Shown here: positions 1 to 6,063 of the stretch, piece by piece
How the letters are laid out: each line of letters starts with the position of its first letter
Numbering within the stretch: the first letter of the stretch is position 1
DNA from: Clostridiales bacterium
GTDB taxonomy: Bacteria; Bacillota; Clostridia; Caldicoprobacterales; UBA3941
Length of the DNA: 6,063 nt
Reading direction: 5' to 3'
Assembly: GCA_012522165.1 (NCBI GenBank)
Contig: JAAYKZ010000097.1
Location: forward strand, 1-6,063
Position numbers and translations under genes: made by a program
The notes under the pieces: model-generated
Databases searched by the model: none
Seen by the model: only the letters and a program-made list of their open reading frames with translations
Told to the model about the DNA's origin: nothing

Positions 1-440
1 CCTGCACCTAGTAATATAGATTGTAGCTTTCGTTTTTCATCGCCGGAAAGTCCGTAGTCATTATTTAATTCGTCTAAAGTTATGGTAAAGAGCTGCCTGT
101 ATGTAAAGGCATCTATGCCATATAATTCTTCAGCGCTAATGACTTCCTCTCCCGTACCAGACACTCTTTTCAGTACCGGCTGAGCATGACCGTTTAAACT
201 TATATTATATACATCCCCTGAATCTAATCTTATATCGGCTTCAGCCATATTTTTGCTAGTGGCAGGAGGCAATCCCTGTGATTGGGGAAAGCCATAACCT
301 AAATATCTTAGTACCTGCATAAGGGTAGATTTTCCTGCCCGATTTAATCCACCTATAACCACAATCCCAGGATGAATATCCTCCAAGGTTTGATTCCTCA
401 GTACCCCAAAATCTCCTATATGCAGCCTTTGAATTTTCAA
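1..440 (-). CDS. SbcC/YhaN-type AAA family ATPase, N-terminal part (truncated by window edge)
   Basis: Reading leftward from 440, an open frame runs for 146 codons to the window edge; its 3' end lies outside. The product begins MKIQRLHIGDFGVL, a typical opening for SMC/Rad50/SbcC-like and YhaN-like ATPases. A Walker A motif follows at residues 31-39 (G31-L-N-R-A-G36-K37-S38-T39). Further on, FTITLDEL (118-125) and the run ending LLGAG (143-147) resemble the segment before the coiled coil in YhaN-type proteins. In this family the ATPase head works with a metallophosphoesterase nuclease partner on DNA ends, and the gene just upstream encodes such a partner. The start is TTG at 440-438, two bases after the upstream stop, behind a strong AAGGGAGGGAG site. 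Full YhaN/SbcC proteins are usually about 900-1200 residues, so most of the gene is missing. RecF-like or generic AAA ATPases are less likely given the neighbour. Confidence 0.85.
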   Translation of the reverse strand, partial: MKIQRLHIGDFGVLRNQTLEDIHPGIVVIGGLNRAGKSTLMQVLRYLGYGFPQSQGLPPATSKNMAEADIRLDSGDVYNISLNGHAQPVLKRVSGTGEEVISAEELYGIDAFTYRQLFTITLDELNNDYGLSGDEKRKLQSILLGA

Positions 441-442
441 GC

Positions 443-1762
443 CTACTCCCTCCCTTCTACCAGCTTTTCTATAATAAGTTGTTTGGCATTCCACAAGGTT
501 TCTTCCAAAGTAGACTGATCCATATGAAATACATACTCTTTTCCGGTTTCGTGATCTTCATCCCCGCTCCATATTTCTCCCAGTTCCCTAATAAGTTTTC
601 TCTTCATGGTCTGGCCATCAAGACACCTATTAATAATCTTGTCAAGTTCTTGTACTTTTAGACTATCTTTCATTAAGCTATCATAGTCTATTGAGGGCTG
701 GGTTTTAAGGGTTATACAGTCTGTCCACAAAAAAGGGCTACTAGACTCAAATTTCCTCCTTAATCTATCAGTTAATTCCTGCAGGACTTCCTGCTCCTGC
801 TCCTTTAATTGATTATGGATATCCCCTCTTCCCCATAGGATCCACTCAATTACATAGCCTTCTATAGGATAGATAACTTGCTCCCCTTCTTGCTCCATTA
901 ATCTATGACCATGCTCAGTAAGCATATCTTCTAAATCGTCAAGGCTTTGAGGAAGGCTGTCTGGATCCTCATCAATATACACATCTATTCTTTTATATAT
1001 TACAGGAGCTGTAGGAATAAATGTGATCTTTCCTCCTTCTAAAGGATCCAGTTCAACAAGCATACATCCTCCCCTGCCCTGCTCACCAAAATCTCTGCCC
1101 TGTGGGATTCCCGGATAGGCTATATAGGGAAAGCTATTGTTTAATATTCTGGGCTGGTGAATATGTCCTAAGGCCCAATAATGAATATCCTCTATGTCCT
1201 TAAGTTCAGCAACGGAGCAGGGAATGTAGTTAGACTTTGGAGCTTCCAGTTGTGTGTGAAGAAGGGCAATATTCCAGATACTGTTATCAGCAACCCTGTA
1301 GTCTAAATGCAGCTTTTTTTGCTCCCTTGTATTTGTATAGGATTGTCCTATTACTCTGGCTATAGGTCGCTCATTATCATCTAATAGTTCACATATTTCA
1401 GGCTGGCTTCCAGCCAATAGCTTTACATTTTGGGGCAGCTTAAATAATTCCTGCCTTTGCCTTAAAGGGTCATGGTTGCCTGCAATAACAAATACATGAA
1501 TATTAGCCTTTTCCAGCCTTTTGCATTGATCTATAAAATAACTAATGGCCTTAACAGAACGTGCCTCACTATCGTATAGATCTCCTGAAATAGCTACAAA
1601 ATCTACATTATGGGAAATTGCAGAATCACATACCCTGCTAAAACCTTCCAAGGTAGCCGTTTCAATAGCTTTCCCTAAGGCTGGAGGCAAAGAATCGCCC
1701 CCTACATGCAAAAAACTGCCCAAATGGATATCTGCAGTATGGATAAATCTGAGCTTATTCAT
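443..1762 (-). CDS. SbcD/YhaO-family DNA repair exonuclease subunit (metallophosphoesterase)
   Basis: This 439-residue protein carries the full calcineurin-like phosphoesterase motif set of the Mre11/SbcD family: D11-I-H13, G60-D61-L-Y-D64, G95-N96-H97-D98, H169 in LLHTQ, and G199-H200-I-H202. These residues bind two metal ions, usually Mn2+, and catalyse phosphodiester cleavage. Residues 1 to about 230 are the nuclease core. The remaining 200 or so form a C-terminal region rich in charged residues, with likely helices near 315-340 and 415-437, matching the length of Bacillus YhaO-like proteins (about 400-440). It probably acts in the cytoplasm on DNA ends or hairpins with the ATPase encoded immediately downstream. 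The start is ATG at 1762-1760, seven bases after the exporter gene stop, with AAGGTGG 12 bases upstream inside that gene. No core residue is missing. The family call is firm; YhaO rather than classical SbcD is inferred from the YhaN-like partner. Confidence 0.93.
   Translation of the reverse strand: MNKLRFIHTADIHLGSFLHVGGDSLPPALGKAIETATLEGFSRVCDSAISHNVDFVAISGDLYDSEARSVKAISYFIDQCKRLEKANIHVFVIAGNHDPLRQRQELFKLPQNVKLLAGSQPEICELLDDNERPIARVIGQSYTNTREQKKLHLDYRVADNSIWNIALLHTQLEAPKSNYIPCSVAELKDIEDIHYWALGHIHQPRILNNSFPYIAYPGIPQGRDFGEQGRGGCMLVELDPLEGGKITFIPTAPVIYKRIDVYIDEDPDSLPQSLDDLEDMLTEHGHRLMEQEGEQVIYPIEGYVIEWILWGRGDIHNQLKEQEQEVLQELTDRLRRKFESSSPFLWTDCITLKTQPSIDYDSLMKDSLKVQELDKIINRCLDGQTMKRKLIRELGEIWSGDEDHETGKEYVFHMDQSTLEETLWNAKQLIIEKLVEGRE
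446..456 (-). promoter_or_regulatory. Ribosome binding site deciding the TTG start of the AAA ATPase gene
   Basis: On the minus strand the site reads AAGGGAGGGAG. It lies inside the last codons of the upstream nuclease gene, with the GGGAGG core 8 bases before TTG at 440-438. The frame stays open further upstream but offers no better-placed start, and the protein family normally begins at this M-K-I motif. Location inside the preceding reading frame suggests translational coupling. Confidence 0.7.
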
Positions 1763-1769
1763 ATCTTAT

Positions 1770-3572
1770 CTAGACCACCTTATATTCTTGATCATATTGT
1801 AATCTATATAGATTATAATATAGCCCTCTTTTGTTTAGCAACTCTTGATGGTTGCCCATCTCTCTTATTCTTCCCTTGTGAATAACGATAATCTTATCTG
1901 CATTTTGAATGGTAGAAAGACGATGTGCTATAGCTATAGTGGTTCTGCCTTTCATGAGATTTATTAGAGCATCTTGAATTAGAATTTCAGTTTCAGTATC
2001 AACATGGGAAGTAGCTTCATCCATGACAAGAATTTTAGGATCCCGTATTAACGCCCGAGCAAAGGATATTAGCTGACGTTGTCCAACAGATAAAGTAGCG
2101 CCTCCTTCACCTACCTGGTGGGAGTATCCTCCATTAAGTTTTTGGATAAAATCATGAGCATTAACATGCTTAGCAGCTTTTTCTACCTCTTCCATAGAAA
2201 TATCAGAATCAAAGAGGCGGATATTAGTAGCGATATCCCCTGAGAATAAGGATACATCTTGAAGCACCAGACCAATATTCTTCCTAAGTCTTTCCTTTCC
2301 TATATCCCGAATATCTATGCCATCTATTAATATCTGTCCCTTTTGGTGTTCGTAAAATCCACATAATAAGTTAATAATACTGGTTTTGCCTGCGCCTGTA
2401 GCACCTACAAATGCAACAGACTCCCCCGGTTTAATTTTAAAAGATACATCCTTTAGAACCCAATTCTCATCAACATATGCAAACCATACATTTTTAAACT
2501 CTATTTCGCCCTTGATTTGACCAATATCTTGAATCTTACCTTCTACGTTTTGCTCCTGGGCTTCTTCCAGTAAATTGAACACCCTCTCGGCAGATACCAT
2601 TGAACTTTGAAGGACATTAAACTGTTCAGTTAATTCCATTATGGGATGATAAAACCTGCCTATATAGTCTACAAACATATAAAGGGTTCCAAACTCCAAG
2701 AGGCCTGCCAATATGTTTCTGCCTCCGTACCATAGTAATAATGCAACAGCCAGGGTTCTAACTACATCCATAAAAGGTCTGAATATACCGAATATAACAA
2801 CTCTTTTCATGTGAGCATCATAGAACTCCCTGTTGATTTGGTCAAACTCCTGGTACTTCTTTTCCTCCATGTTAAAAACTTGGATAATCTTCATTCCCGC
2901 TAGATGTTCTGCCAAAAATGCATTAATGGCAGATAGTTTGGCTCTTATCCTCTGCCATACCCTTCGTGCTGTCCGTCTAAATAGTACAGCTGCTATCACA
3001 ATAAGAGGTAATACAGTGAAACTCACCAAGGTAAGCCGATAGCTAAGCCTAAACATAATAATTATTATAGCCGCCATTTCTACAACGCTTCTTATAAAGC
3101 CTACCATAACGCTGGAAAACATCTCATTTATGGTTTCCGGGTCATTAGTAATCCTTGTTACAACACGACCAGCAGCCATTTTATCAAAATATGACAAGGG
3201 TAAATATTGCACATGACTAAAAACCTTCCGCCTTATATCCTTTATTATCCTCTTTCCGGCTAATTCCAAAATATAATGCTGTAAATAGTTAAAAACAAAC
3301 TCTACTATAATTAAAACAAAAAACAATACGCCTAGGTACCAGATCCCTTTGCTGGCTTCTTGGGCTGACATGGTGCCATCAGAATGTCCGGTCATATATT
3401 TGTCAATTCCTATCTTGGTTATATAGGGCCTAGCCAGTGACGCCCCTGTTACCGCTAAGATCAAGATAAGGGCTATTGCAAATAAATACCAATAAGGCTT
3501 TGCAAATGTCAACATCCTTTTGACGATTATTCTATCATATACCTGCCTTAAGGATTTTTTATCCTGCTCCAT
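1770..3572 (-). CDS. ABC exporter half-transporter, catalytically intact Walker B subunit (MdlB/YheH/BmrD-like)
   Basis: This 600-residue protein is a membrane domain fused to a nucleotide-binding domain, the usual form of type IV (B-type) ABC exporters. Six hydrophobic segments are visible at about 28-48, 78-98, 154-174, 178-198, 258-281 and 290-312. The ATPase part shows A-loop Y366, Walker A G390-ATGAGK396-T, Q-loop Q438, signature L494-S-V-G-Q498, Walker B D518 followed by catalytic E519, and switch H550. The signature has Val where Gly is standard, while catalytic Glu is present. In heterodimeric exporters this subunit supplies the Walker motifs of the hydrolysing site and the weak signature of the degenerate site. 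It follows the partner half-transporter by 46 bases. Start ATG at 3572-3570 follows AGAAAGG at an 11-base spacing. Likely cargo is drugs, lipids or other hydrophobic compounds; the sequence does not reveal which. Confidence 0.93.
   Translation of the reverse strand: MEQDKKSLRQVYDRIIVKRMLTFAKPYWYLFAIALILILAVTGASLARPYITKIGIDKYMTGHSDGTMSAQEASKGIWYLGVLFFVLIIVEFVFNYLQHYILELAGKRIIKDIRRKVFSHVQYLPLSYFDKMAAGRVVTRITNDPETINEMFSSVMVGFIRSVVEMAAIIIIMFRLSYRLTLVSFTVLPLIVIAAVLFRRTARRVWQRIRAKLSAINAFLAEHLAGMKIIQVFNMEEKKYQEFDQINREFYDAHMKRVVIFGIFRPFMDVVRTLAVALLLWYGGRNILAGLLEFGTLYMFVDYIGRFYHPIMELTEQFNVLQSSMVSAERVFNLLEEAQEQNVEGKIQDIGQIKGEIEFKNVWFAYVDENWVLKDVSFKIKPGESVAFVGATGAGKTSIINLLCGFYEHQKGQILIDGIDIRDIGKERLRKNIGLVLQDVSLFSGDIATNIRLFDSDISMEEVEKAAKHVNAHDFIQKLNGGYSHQVGEGGATLSVGQRQLISFARALIRDPKILVMDEATSHVDTETEILIQDALINLMKGRTTIAIAHRLSTIQNADKIIVIHKGRIREMGNHQELLNKRGLYYNLYRLQYDQEYKVV
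1775..1781 (-). promoter_or_regulatory. Ribosome binding site for the SbcD-like gene, embedded in the exporter gene
   Basis: The minus strand reads AAGGTGG, which also encodes part of the last lysine and valine codons of the upstream ABC gene. It lies 12 bases before the ATG at 1762-1760, a slightly long spacing. The overlap implies that ribosomes finishing the exporter subunit aid initiation on the nuclease gene. Confidence 0.55.
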
Positions 3573-3583
3573 AAACTACCATA

Positions 3584-3590
3584 CCTTTCT
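3584..3590 (-). promoter_or_regulatory. Ribosome binding site for the second ABC subunit
   Basis: The minus strand reads AGAAAGG, 11 bases before the ATG at 3572-3570. A nearer ATG at 3582-3580 is out of frame with the protein, so it is not an alternative start. This 46-base gap (3573-3618) holds no GC-rich hairpin or T-run, so the two exporter genes are probably on one transcript. Confidence 0.5.
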
Positions 3591-3618
3591 ATTAAATATT
3601 TTGTTCAGGATACAATAC

Positions 3619-5391
3619 TTAGGCCCTCTGAATCTCTTCTTCCAATAGCTGCCTTTGATATATCCTGTAGTAGTAACCTTGATTAGCCAAAAGCTCCTCA
3701 TGGTTCCCTCTTTCTATAATCCTGCCTTCATCCAATACTATAATCTCATCTGCATCCTGCAAGGTAGATATCCTATGGGCAATGATTATGCAGGTCCTTT
3801 TTTCCATAAAGGGTTTTAACTCATCCAGTATCTTTCGCTCCGTATCGGTATCAACAGCAGACAGACAGTCATCCAGTATCAATATAGAGGGGTCTTTGAC
3901 TAATGCCCTGGCAATAGAAACTCTCTGTTTCTGACCACCCGATAAGTTAACCCCTCTCTCTCCCAACATGGTCTCATATTTGTCTGGAAGTTCCATTATG
4001 GTATCGTCAATCTGACTTATTTGGGCAGCCCTACGAATCTCATCTATATCAGGCTCTACTGGAGTAAAACCGATATTGCTCTTAATAGAGGAGGAAAAGA
4101 GAAAATTATCCTGAGGTACATAGCCTATATTCTCCCTTAAAAGCTTAAGAGGAACCTTAGTTATATCCACTCCATCAATTAATAGCTGCCCTTCTTCCAA
4201 AGGATTATAAAGCCGCAATATTAGATTTGCTATTGTTGACTTCCCGCTACCCACTTTTCCAATTATTCCTAGAGTCTTGCCTGGTTCTATGGTTAAATTG
4301 ATGTTTTTCAGAACGGGAGGTTCATTTTTACCGTAGGAAAAGGTTAGATTTCTAAACTCTATTTTACCCTCTATACCCTTCTCCCACTGTTCTTTCTCTT
4401 GATGAGAATCAGGCATACCTGCATCCACTATTTCAGGTTGTCGTTGAAATAGCACATGAATTCTATCTGCTGAAGCCTTAGCTCTCTGCGTAAAATTGAT
4501 TATCATGCCTATAGAAATAATAGGTCTGATGATGATGCCTAAATATCCGTTAAAGGCAACAAAATCTCCCAAAGTTATGGTGCCATTTATAACTAAATTT
4601 CCTCCATATATAAAGGTAATGAGAAAGGATAGAGAGGATATTAAACCAATAGAAGGATAGAATATAGCCTGGACCTTGGCCAGGGCCATATTAATATCGA
4701 AATTTTCTTGGTTGAGCTGGGCGAAATTGTCTATCTCATTTTCTTCTTGAACAAAAGCCTTTATAACACGAATCCCCGATATATTTTCCTGAGTCATTCG
4801 CGTCAAATCACTAAAGGATTCCTGCACTCTTCTAAATCTTCTATTGATCATAGGCCCAAATTTAACCATTATCCATACTAGGAAGGGAAAAGGCAAAAAT
4901 GCATAAATGGTAAGCCTTAAGTCCATATAACCAGCCATTACTACTATACTGCCAATAAGCAAAATTATGGTATTGGTTATCAAATTGAAACCTCTAGATA
5001 AAATCATTCTAAGGGAGCCTAAATCATTAGTGGCTAAGGCCATAAGTTCTCCTATGCGGCTTCTATGAAAAAATCTCATGGAAAGGCTAAGCATATGATC
5101 AAACATTTCATTTCTTACTTCATAGTCAAATAAATTACTGGCTCCCATTACCTGCACCCTAGATAAGTAGTGGGAAACAAAAATCATAAGTGAAATTATA
5201 ATCATTAAGGCTCCGTAGTATAAAAGGTCTTTATTTTCTAGACTTAATGTTTTGAGCCCGTCCACTACAATACCGGTAATCTTAGGAACTAATATCTGTA
5301 GTACATTGATTATAATTAAGAAAAACAATCCCTTTGCATACCGCCATTTATGTTTTACCAGATTCTTATATAGTACAGATTTATCATCCAC
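3619..5391 (-). CDS. ABC exporter half-transporter, degenerate Walker B subunit (MdlA/YheI/BmrC-like)
   Basis: This 590-residue half-transporter has hydrophobic segments at about 20-42, 58-75, 136-153, 157-177, 245-267 and 277-300, followed by an ATPase domain from about 343. Visible motifs are A-loop Y353, Walker A G378-KVGSGK384-ST, Q-loop Q427, canonical signature L483-S-G-G-Q487, Walker B ending D507, and switch H539. The residue after Walker B is D508, not the catalytic Glu, in the motif LILDDCLSAVD. Asp at this place is typical of MdlA, YheI/BmrC and TM287 and leaves that ATP site weakly hydrolytic; the intact LSGGQ serves the partner's active site. The protein should therefore pair with the product of the next gene in the cytoplasmic membrane. 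The start is GTG at 5391-5389, 25 bases after the MarR gene, behind AAAGGGGTGG. The nearby upstream ATG runs straight into TAA and cannot be used. Confidence 0.94.
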   Translation of the reverse strand: MDDKSVLYKNLVKHKWRYAKGLFFLIIINVLQILVPKITGIVVDGLKTLSLENKDLLYYGALMIIISLMIFVSHYLSRVQVMGASNLFDYEVRNEMFDHMLSLSMRFFHRSRIGELMALATNDLGSLRMILSRGFNLITNTIILLIGSIVVMAGYMDLRLTIYAFLPFPFLVWIMVKFGPMINRRFRRVQESFSDLTRMTQENISGIRVIKAFVQEENEIDNFAQLNQENFDINMALAKVQAIFYPSIGLISSLSFLITFIYGGNLVINGTITLGDFVAFNGYLGIIIRPIISIGMIINFTQRAKASADRIHVLFQRQPEIVDAGMPDSHQEKEQWEKGIEGKIEFRNLTFSYGKNEPPVLKNINLTIEPGKTLGIIGKVGSGKSTIANLILRLYNPLEEGQLLIDGVDITKVPLKLLRENIGYVPQDNFLFSSSIKSNIGFTPVEPDIDEIRRAAQISQIDDTIMELPDKYETMLGERGVNLSGGQKQRVSIARALVKDPSILILDDCLSAVDTDTERKILDELKPFMEKRTCIIIAHRISTLQDADEIIVLDEGRIIERGNHEELLANQGYYYRIYQRQLLEEEIQRA

Positions 5392-5401
5392 TATTACATT
5401 T

Positions 5402-5411
5402 CCACCCCTTT
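5402..5411 (-). promoter_or_regulatory. Ribosome binding site deciding the GTG start of the first ABC subunit
   Basis: The minus strand reads AAAGGGGTGG, 10 bases before GTG at 5391-5389. The only ATG between them is followed at once by a TAA codon. GTG is therefore the first workable start, and it gives the expected N-terminus ahead of the first membrane segment. Confidence 0.65.
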
Positions 5412-5416
5412 ATCTC

Positions 5417-5839
5417 TTATTTGATCTTTTCTAAAACTACATCAACAGCATCTATAAATTTTTTTATTTCATCCTCATTTAATGGCCCATATAACTGTAG
5501 AATAAAATTATCATGATGCTCCATAGCTTGTTGGCGGATTGCTATCCCTTCTTCAGTGAGCCTCACGCGGATTATCCTTCTGTCCTTTTCATCGGGTATT
5601 CTCTCTACTATGCCTTTGGATACTAAAAAATGGATGATAGTGGTAACATTGTTGTTTTTCCTATGAACACGTGCACTAATCTCTGATAAAGTTAAGGCTT
5701 CCCCTTGTTCAATGGCTTTCATAACAGAATATTGATTCCAAGCAAAGCCTAGCTCAGCCAAATTACATCTGGATTTTCTAATTACACTCCAGCTAAGCTC
5801 CATTAACTTTCTGTGACAAGTTAAGTATAAATCTTCCAC
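5417..5839 (-). CDS. MarR-family winged helix-turn-helix transcriptional regulator
   Basis: This 140-residue protein has the size and layout of the MarR family. Helices at both ends (about 3-30 and 100-138) would form the dimer interface, and a central winged helix-turn-helix lies at about 33-95. The recognition region spans LTLSEISARVHRKNNNVTTI (49-68). The wing carries D83-E-K-D86-R87-R88 followed by RVRLTEEG (91-98), the family's most conserved stretch. MarR proteins bind palindromic DNA as dimers and usually release it on binding a small molecule or after oxidation. It is the first gene of the operon, next to an exporter, and directly downstream of a promoter overlapped by a perfect inverted repeat, so it very probably represses itself and the exporter. 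The start is GTG at 5839-5837, with AAGGGAG seven bases upstream; the other nearby GTG meets a stop after one codon. The ligand cannot be predicted. Confidence 0.93.
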   Translation of the reverse strand: MEDLYLTCHRKLMELSWSVIRKSRCNLAELGFAWNQYSVMKAIEQGEALTLSEISARVHRKNNNVTTIIHFLVSKGIVERIPDEKDRRIIRVRLTEEGIAIRQQAMEHHDNFILQLYGPLNEDEIKKFIDAVDVVLEKIK

Positions 5840-5846
5840 TATTTCA

Positions 5847-5853
5847 CTCCCTT
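5847..5853 (-). promoter_or_regulatory. Ribosome binding site deciding the GTG start of the MarR gene
   Basis: The minus strand reads AAGGGAG, seven bases before GTG at 5839-5837. This ideal spacing supports GTG as the start. A second GTG two codons upstream, in another frame, is followed by AAA then TAG. Confidence 0.7.
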
Positions 5854-5874
5854 ATATATAATTTTGTTTATTAG

Positions 5875-5905
5875 TTATAATAATTATAAGTCATAATTAT
5901 TATAA
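5875..5905. promoter_or_regulatory. Perfect 13-bp inverted repeat, likely MarR operator
   Basis: Left arm 5875-5887 (TTATAATAATTAT) and right arm 5893-5905 are exact reverse complements separated by the five bases AAGTC. Each arm also contains the small palindrome ATAATTAT (5880-5887 and 5893-5900). The repeat covers the -10 box and the expected transcription start of the marR promoter, a position from which a bound dimer would block RNA polymerase. AT-rich palindromes of this kind are common MarR-family operators. It is not a terminator: the stem is almost wholly A/T and has no following T-tract. Binding by the adjacent regulator is inferred. Confidence 0.72.
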
Positions 5906-5927
5906 TATATATGTTTATTTATGGCAA
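5899..5927 (-). promoter_or_regulatory. Sigma-A type promoter for the marR-exporter-nuclease operon
   Basis: On the minus strand, TTGCCA (5927-5922) matches the -35 consensus at five of six positions. A 17-base spacer (5921-5905) separates it from a perfect TATAAT (5904-5899). Transcription should start near 5892, giving a leader of about 53 bases before the GTG start of the MarR gene. There is no TG extension before the -10 box. A second TATAAT at 5888-5883 has no matching -35 at the right distance. As no other promoter of this quality was seen between the genes, this probably drives the whole operon. Confidence 0.75.
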
Positions 5928-6063
5928 TATTTTAAAAGTAGTTTACACTTTTTAGGATGGGGTACCATATATGTAGATCAAATTTGATTGACATTGATTT
6001 TGAGAGTATTATCAGTAGTGTTGCAGAAAAAAATTTACTGAAAGTCAATGGATAATAAGTGCC
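5928..6063. other. Upstream intergenic DNA with a small palindrome; no confident gene
   Basis: This stretch right of the promoter holds no gene I can support. It contains a weak 6-bp inverted repeat (AAAAGT 5934-5939 and ACTTTT 5947-5952) just upstream of the -35 box, an 8-bp palindrome CATATATG (5966-5973), and a perfect 12-bp palindrome ATCAAATTTGAT (5977-5988). A plus-strand frame of 32 codons from ATG 5957 to TAA 6053-6055 has no good ribosome binding site. A minus-strand frame enters from the right edge and stops at TAA 5934-5932 after 43 codons. Its product is not recognised; it could be the tail of a gene outside the window or chance. Confidence 0.4.

Noticed and set aside
1545..3042. 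Plus-strand open frames opposite the nuclease and second ABC genes (for example 1545-1802 and 2833-3042).
   Set aside because: They are antisense to strongly supported genes, lack convincing ribosome binding sites, and encode no recognisable domain.
3573..3618. A terminator or separate promoter between the two ABC genes.
   Set aside because: Only the trivial AAATATTT palindrome is present; there is no GC-rich hairpin and no -35/-10 pair of useful quality.
5252..5516. Plus-strand open frames opposite the start of the first ABC gene and the end of the marR gene.
   Set aside because: They overlap each other and two solid genes on the other strand, with no family resemblance; they are chance frames.
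5742..5839. Redox sensing by the MarR protein through Cys8 or Cys25, as in OhrR.
   Set aside because: Cys8 falls near the position of the OhrR reactive cysteine, but the tyrosines that surround it in OhrR are not seen here, and an isolated cysteine is weak evidence.
5875..5905. The inverted repeat as a transcription terminator for a gene to the right.
   Set aside because: Arms are entirely A/T with no GC stem and no proper T-tract after a loop; it overlaps a promoter with near-consensus boxes, so an operator explains it better.
5988..6012. A divergent plus-strand promoter: TTGACA at 5988-5993 with TATTAT at 6007-6012.
   Set aside because: The spacer is only 13 bases, too short for a normal sigma-A promoter, and no supported gene lies downstream within the window.
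1..6063. CRISPR arrays, tRNA or rRNA genes, insertion-sequence ends or riboswitches.
   Set aside because: No regularly spaced repeats, cloverleaf-like segments or terminal repeats with a transposase were seen; the 53-base leader of the operon is too short for known riboswitches of usual size.

Overview
The window is a stretch of low-G+C bacterial chromosome. The AT-rich intergenic DNA, strong GGAGG-type ribosome binding sites, many ATA/AGA/AGG codons and frequent GTG/TTG starts all suggest a Firmicute, probably of the Clostridia. This is inference from sequence style and gene families; the species cannot be named from this sequence.

All recognisable genes lie on the minus strand and are read from right to left as one apparent operon. 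At the right end, about 224 bases (5840-6063) contain the control region: a near-consensus sigma-A promoter (TTGCCA, 17-base spacer, TATAAT). Its -10 box sits inside a perfect 13-bp inverted repeat, a very likely operator. Next come a MarR-family regulator (5417-5839), two consecutive ABC exporter half-transporters (3619-5391 and 1770-3572), an SbcD/YhaO-type metallophosphoesterase DNA nuclease subunit (443-1762), and the first 146 codons of an SbcC/YhaN-type AAA ATPase (440 down to the left edge, truncated by the window). Gaps between genes are 25, 46, 7 and 2 bases, with no terminator-like hairpin in any of them. The last two junctions place the ribosome binding site wholly or mostly inside the end of the preceding gene, which suggests translational coupling.

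The two ABC proteins form a textbook asymmetric heterodimer of the MdlA/MdlB, YheI/YheH (BmrC/BmrD), TM287/TM288 type. The first has an Asp instead of the catalytic Glu after Walker B but a normal LSGGQ. The second has the normal Glu but an LSVGQ signature. Both defects fall in the same composite ATP site. The likely working model is that MarR represses its own operon through the promoter palindrome, and that a ligand or stress relieves repression and raises production of the multidrug-type exporter. The nuclease/ATPase pair would rise with it if transcription reads through.

The individual gene families are known ones. The points most worth following are the operator/promoter overlap and the linkage of a drug exporter to a DNA-end-processing SbcCD-like pair. 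Nothing in the window amounts to a clearly new biological system.
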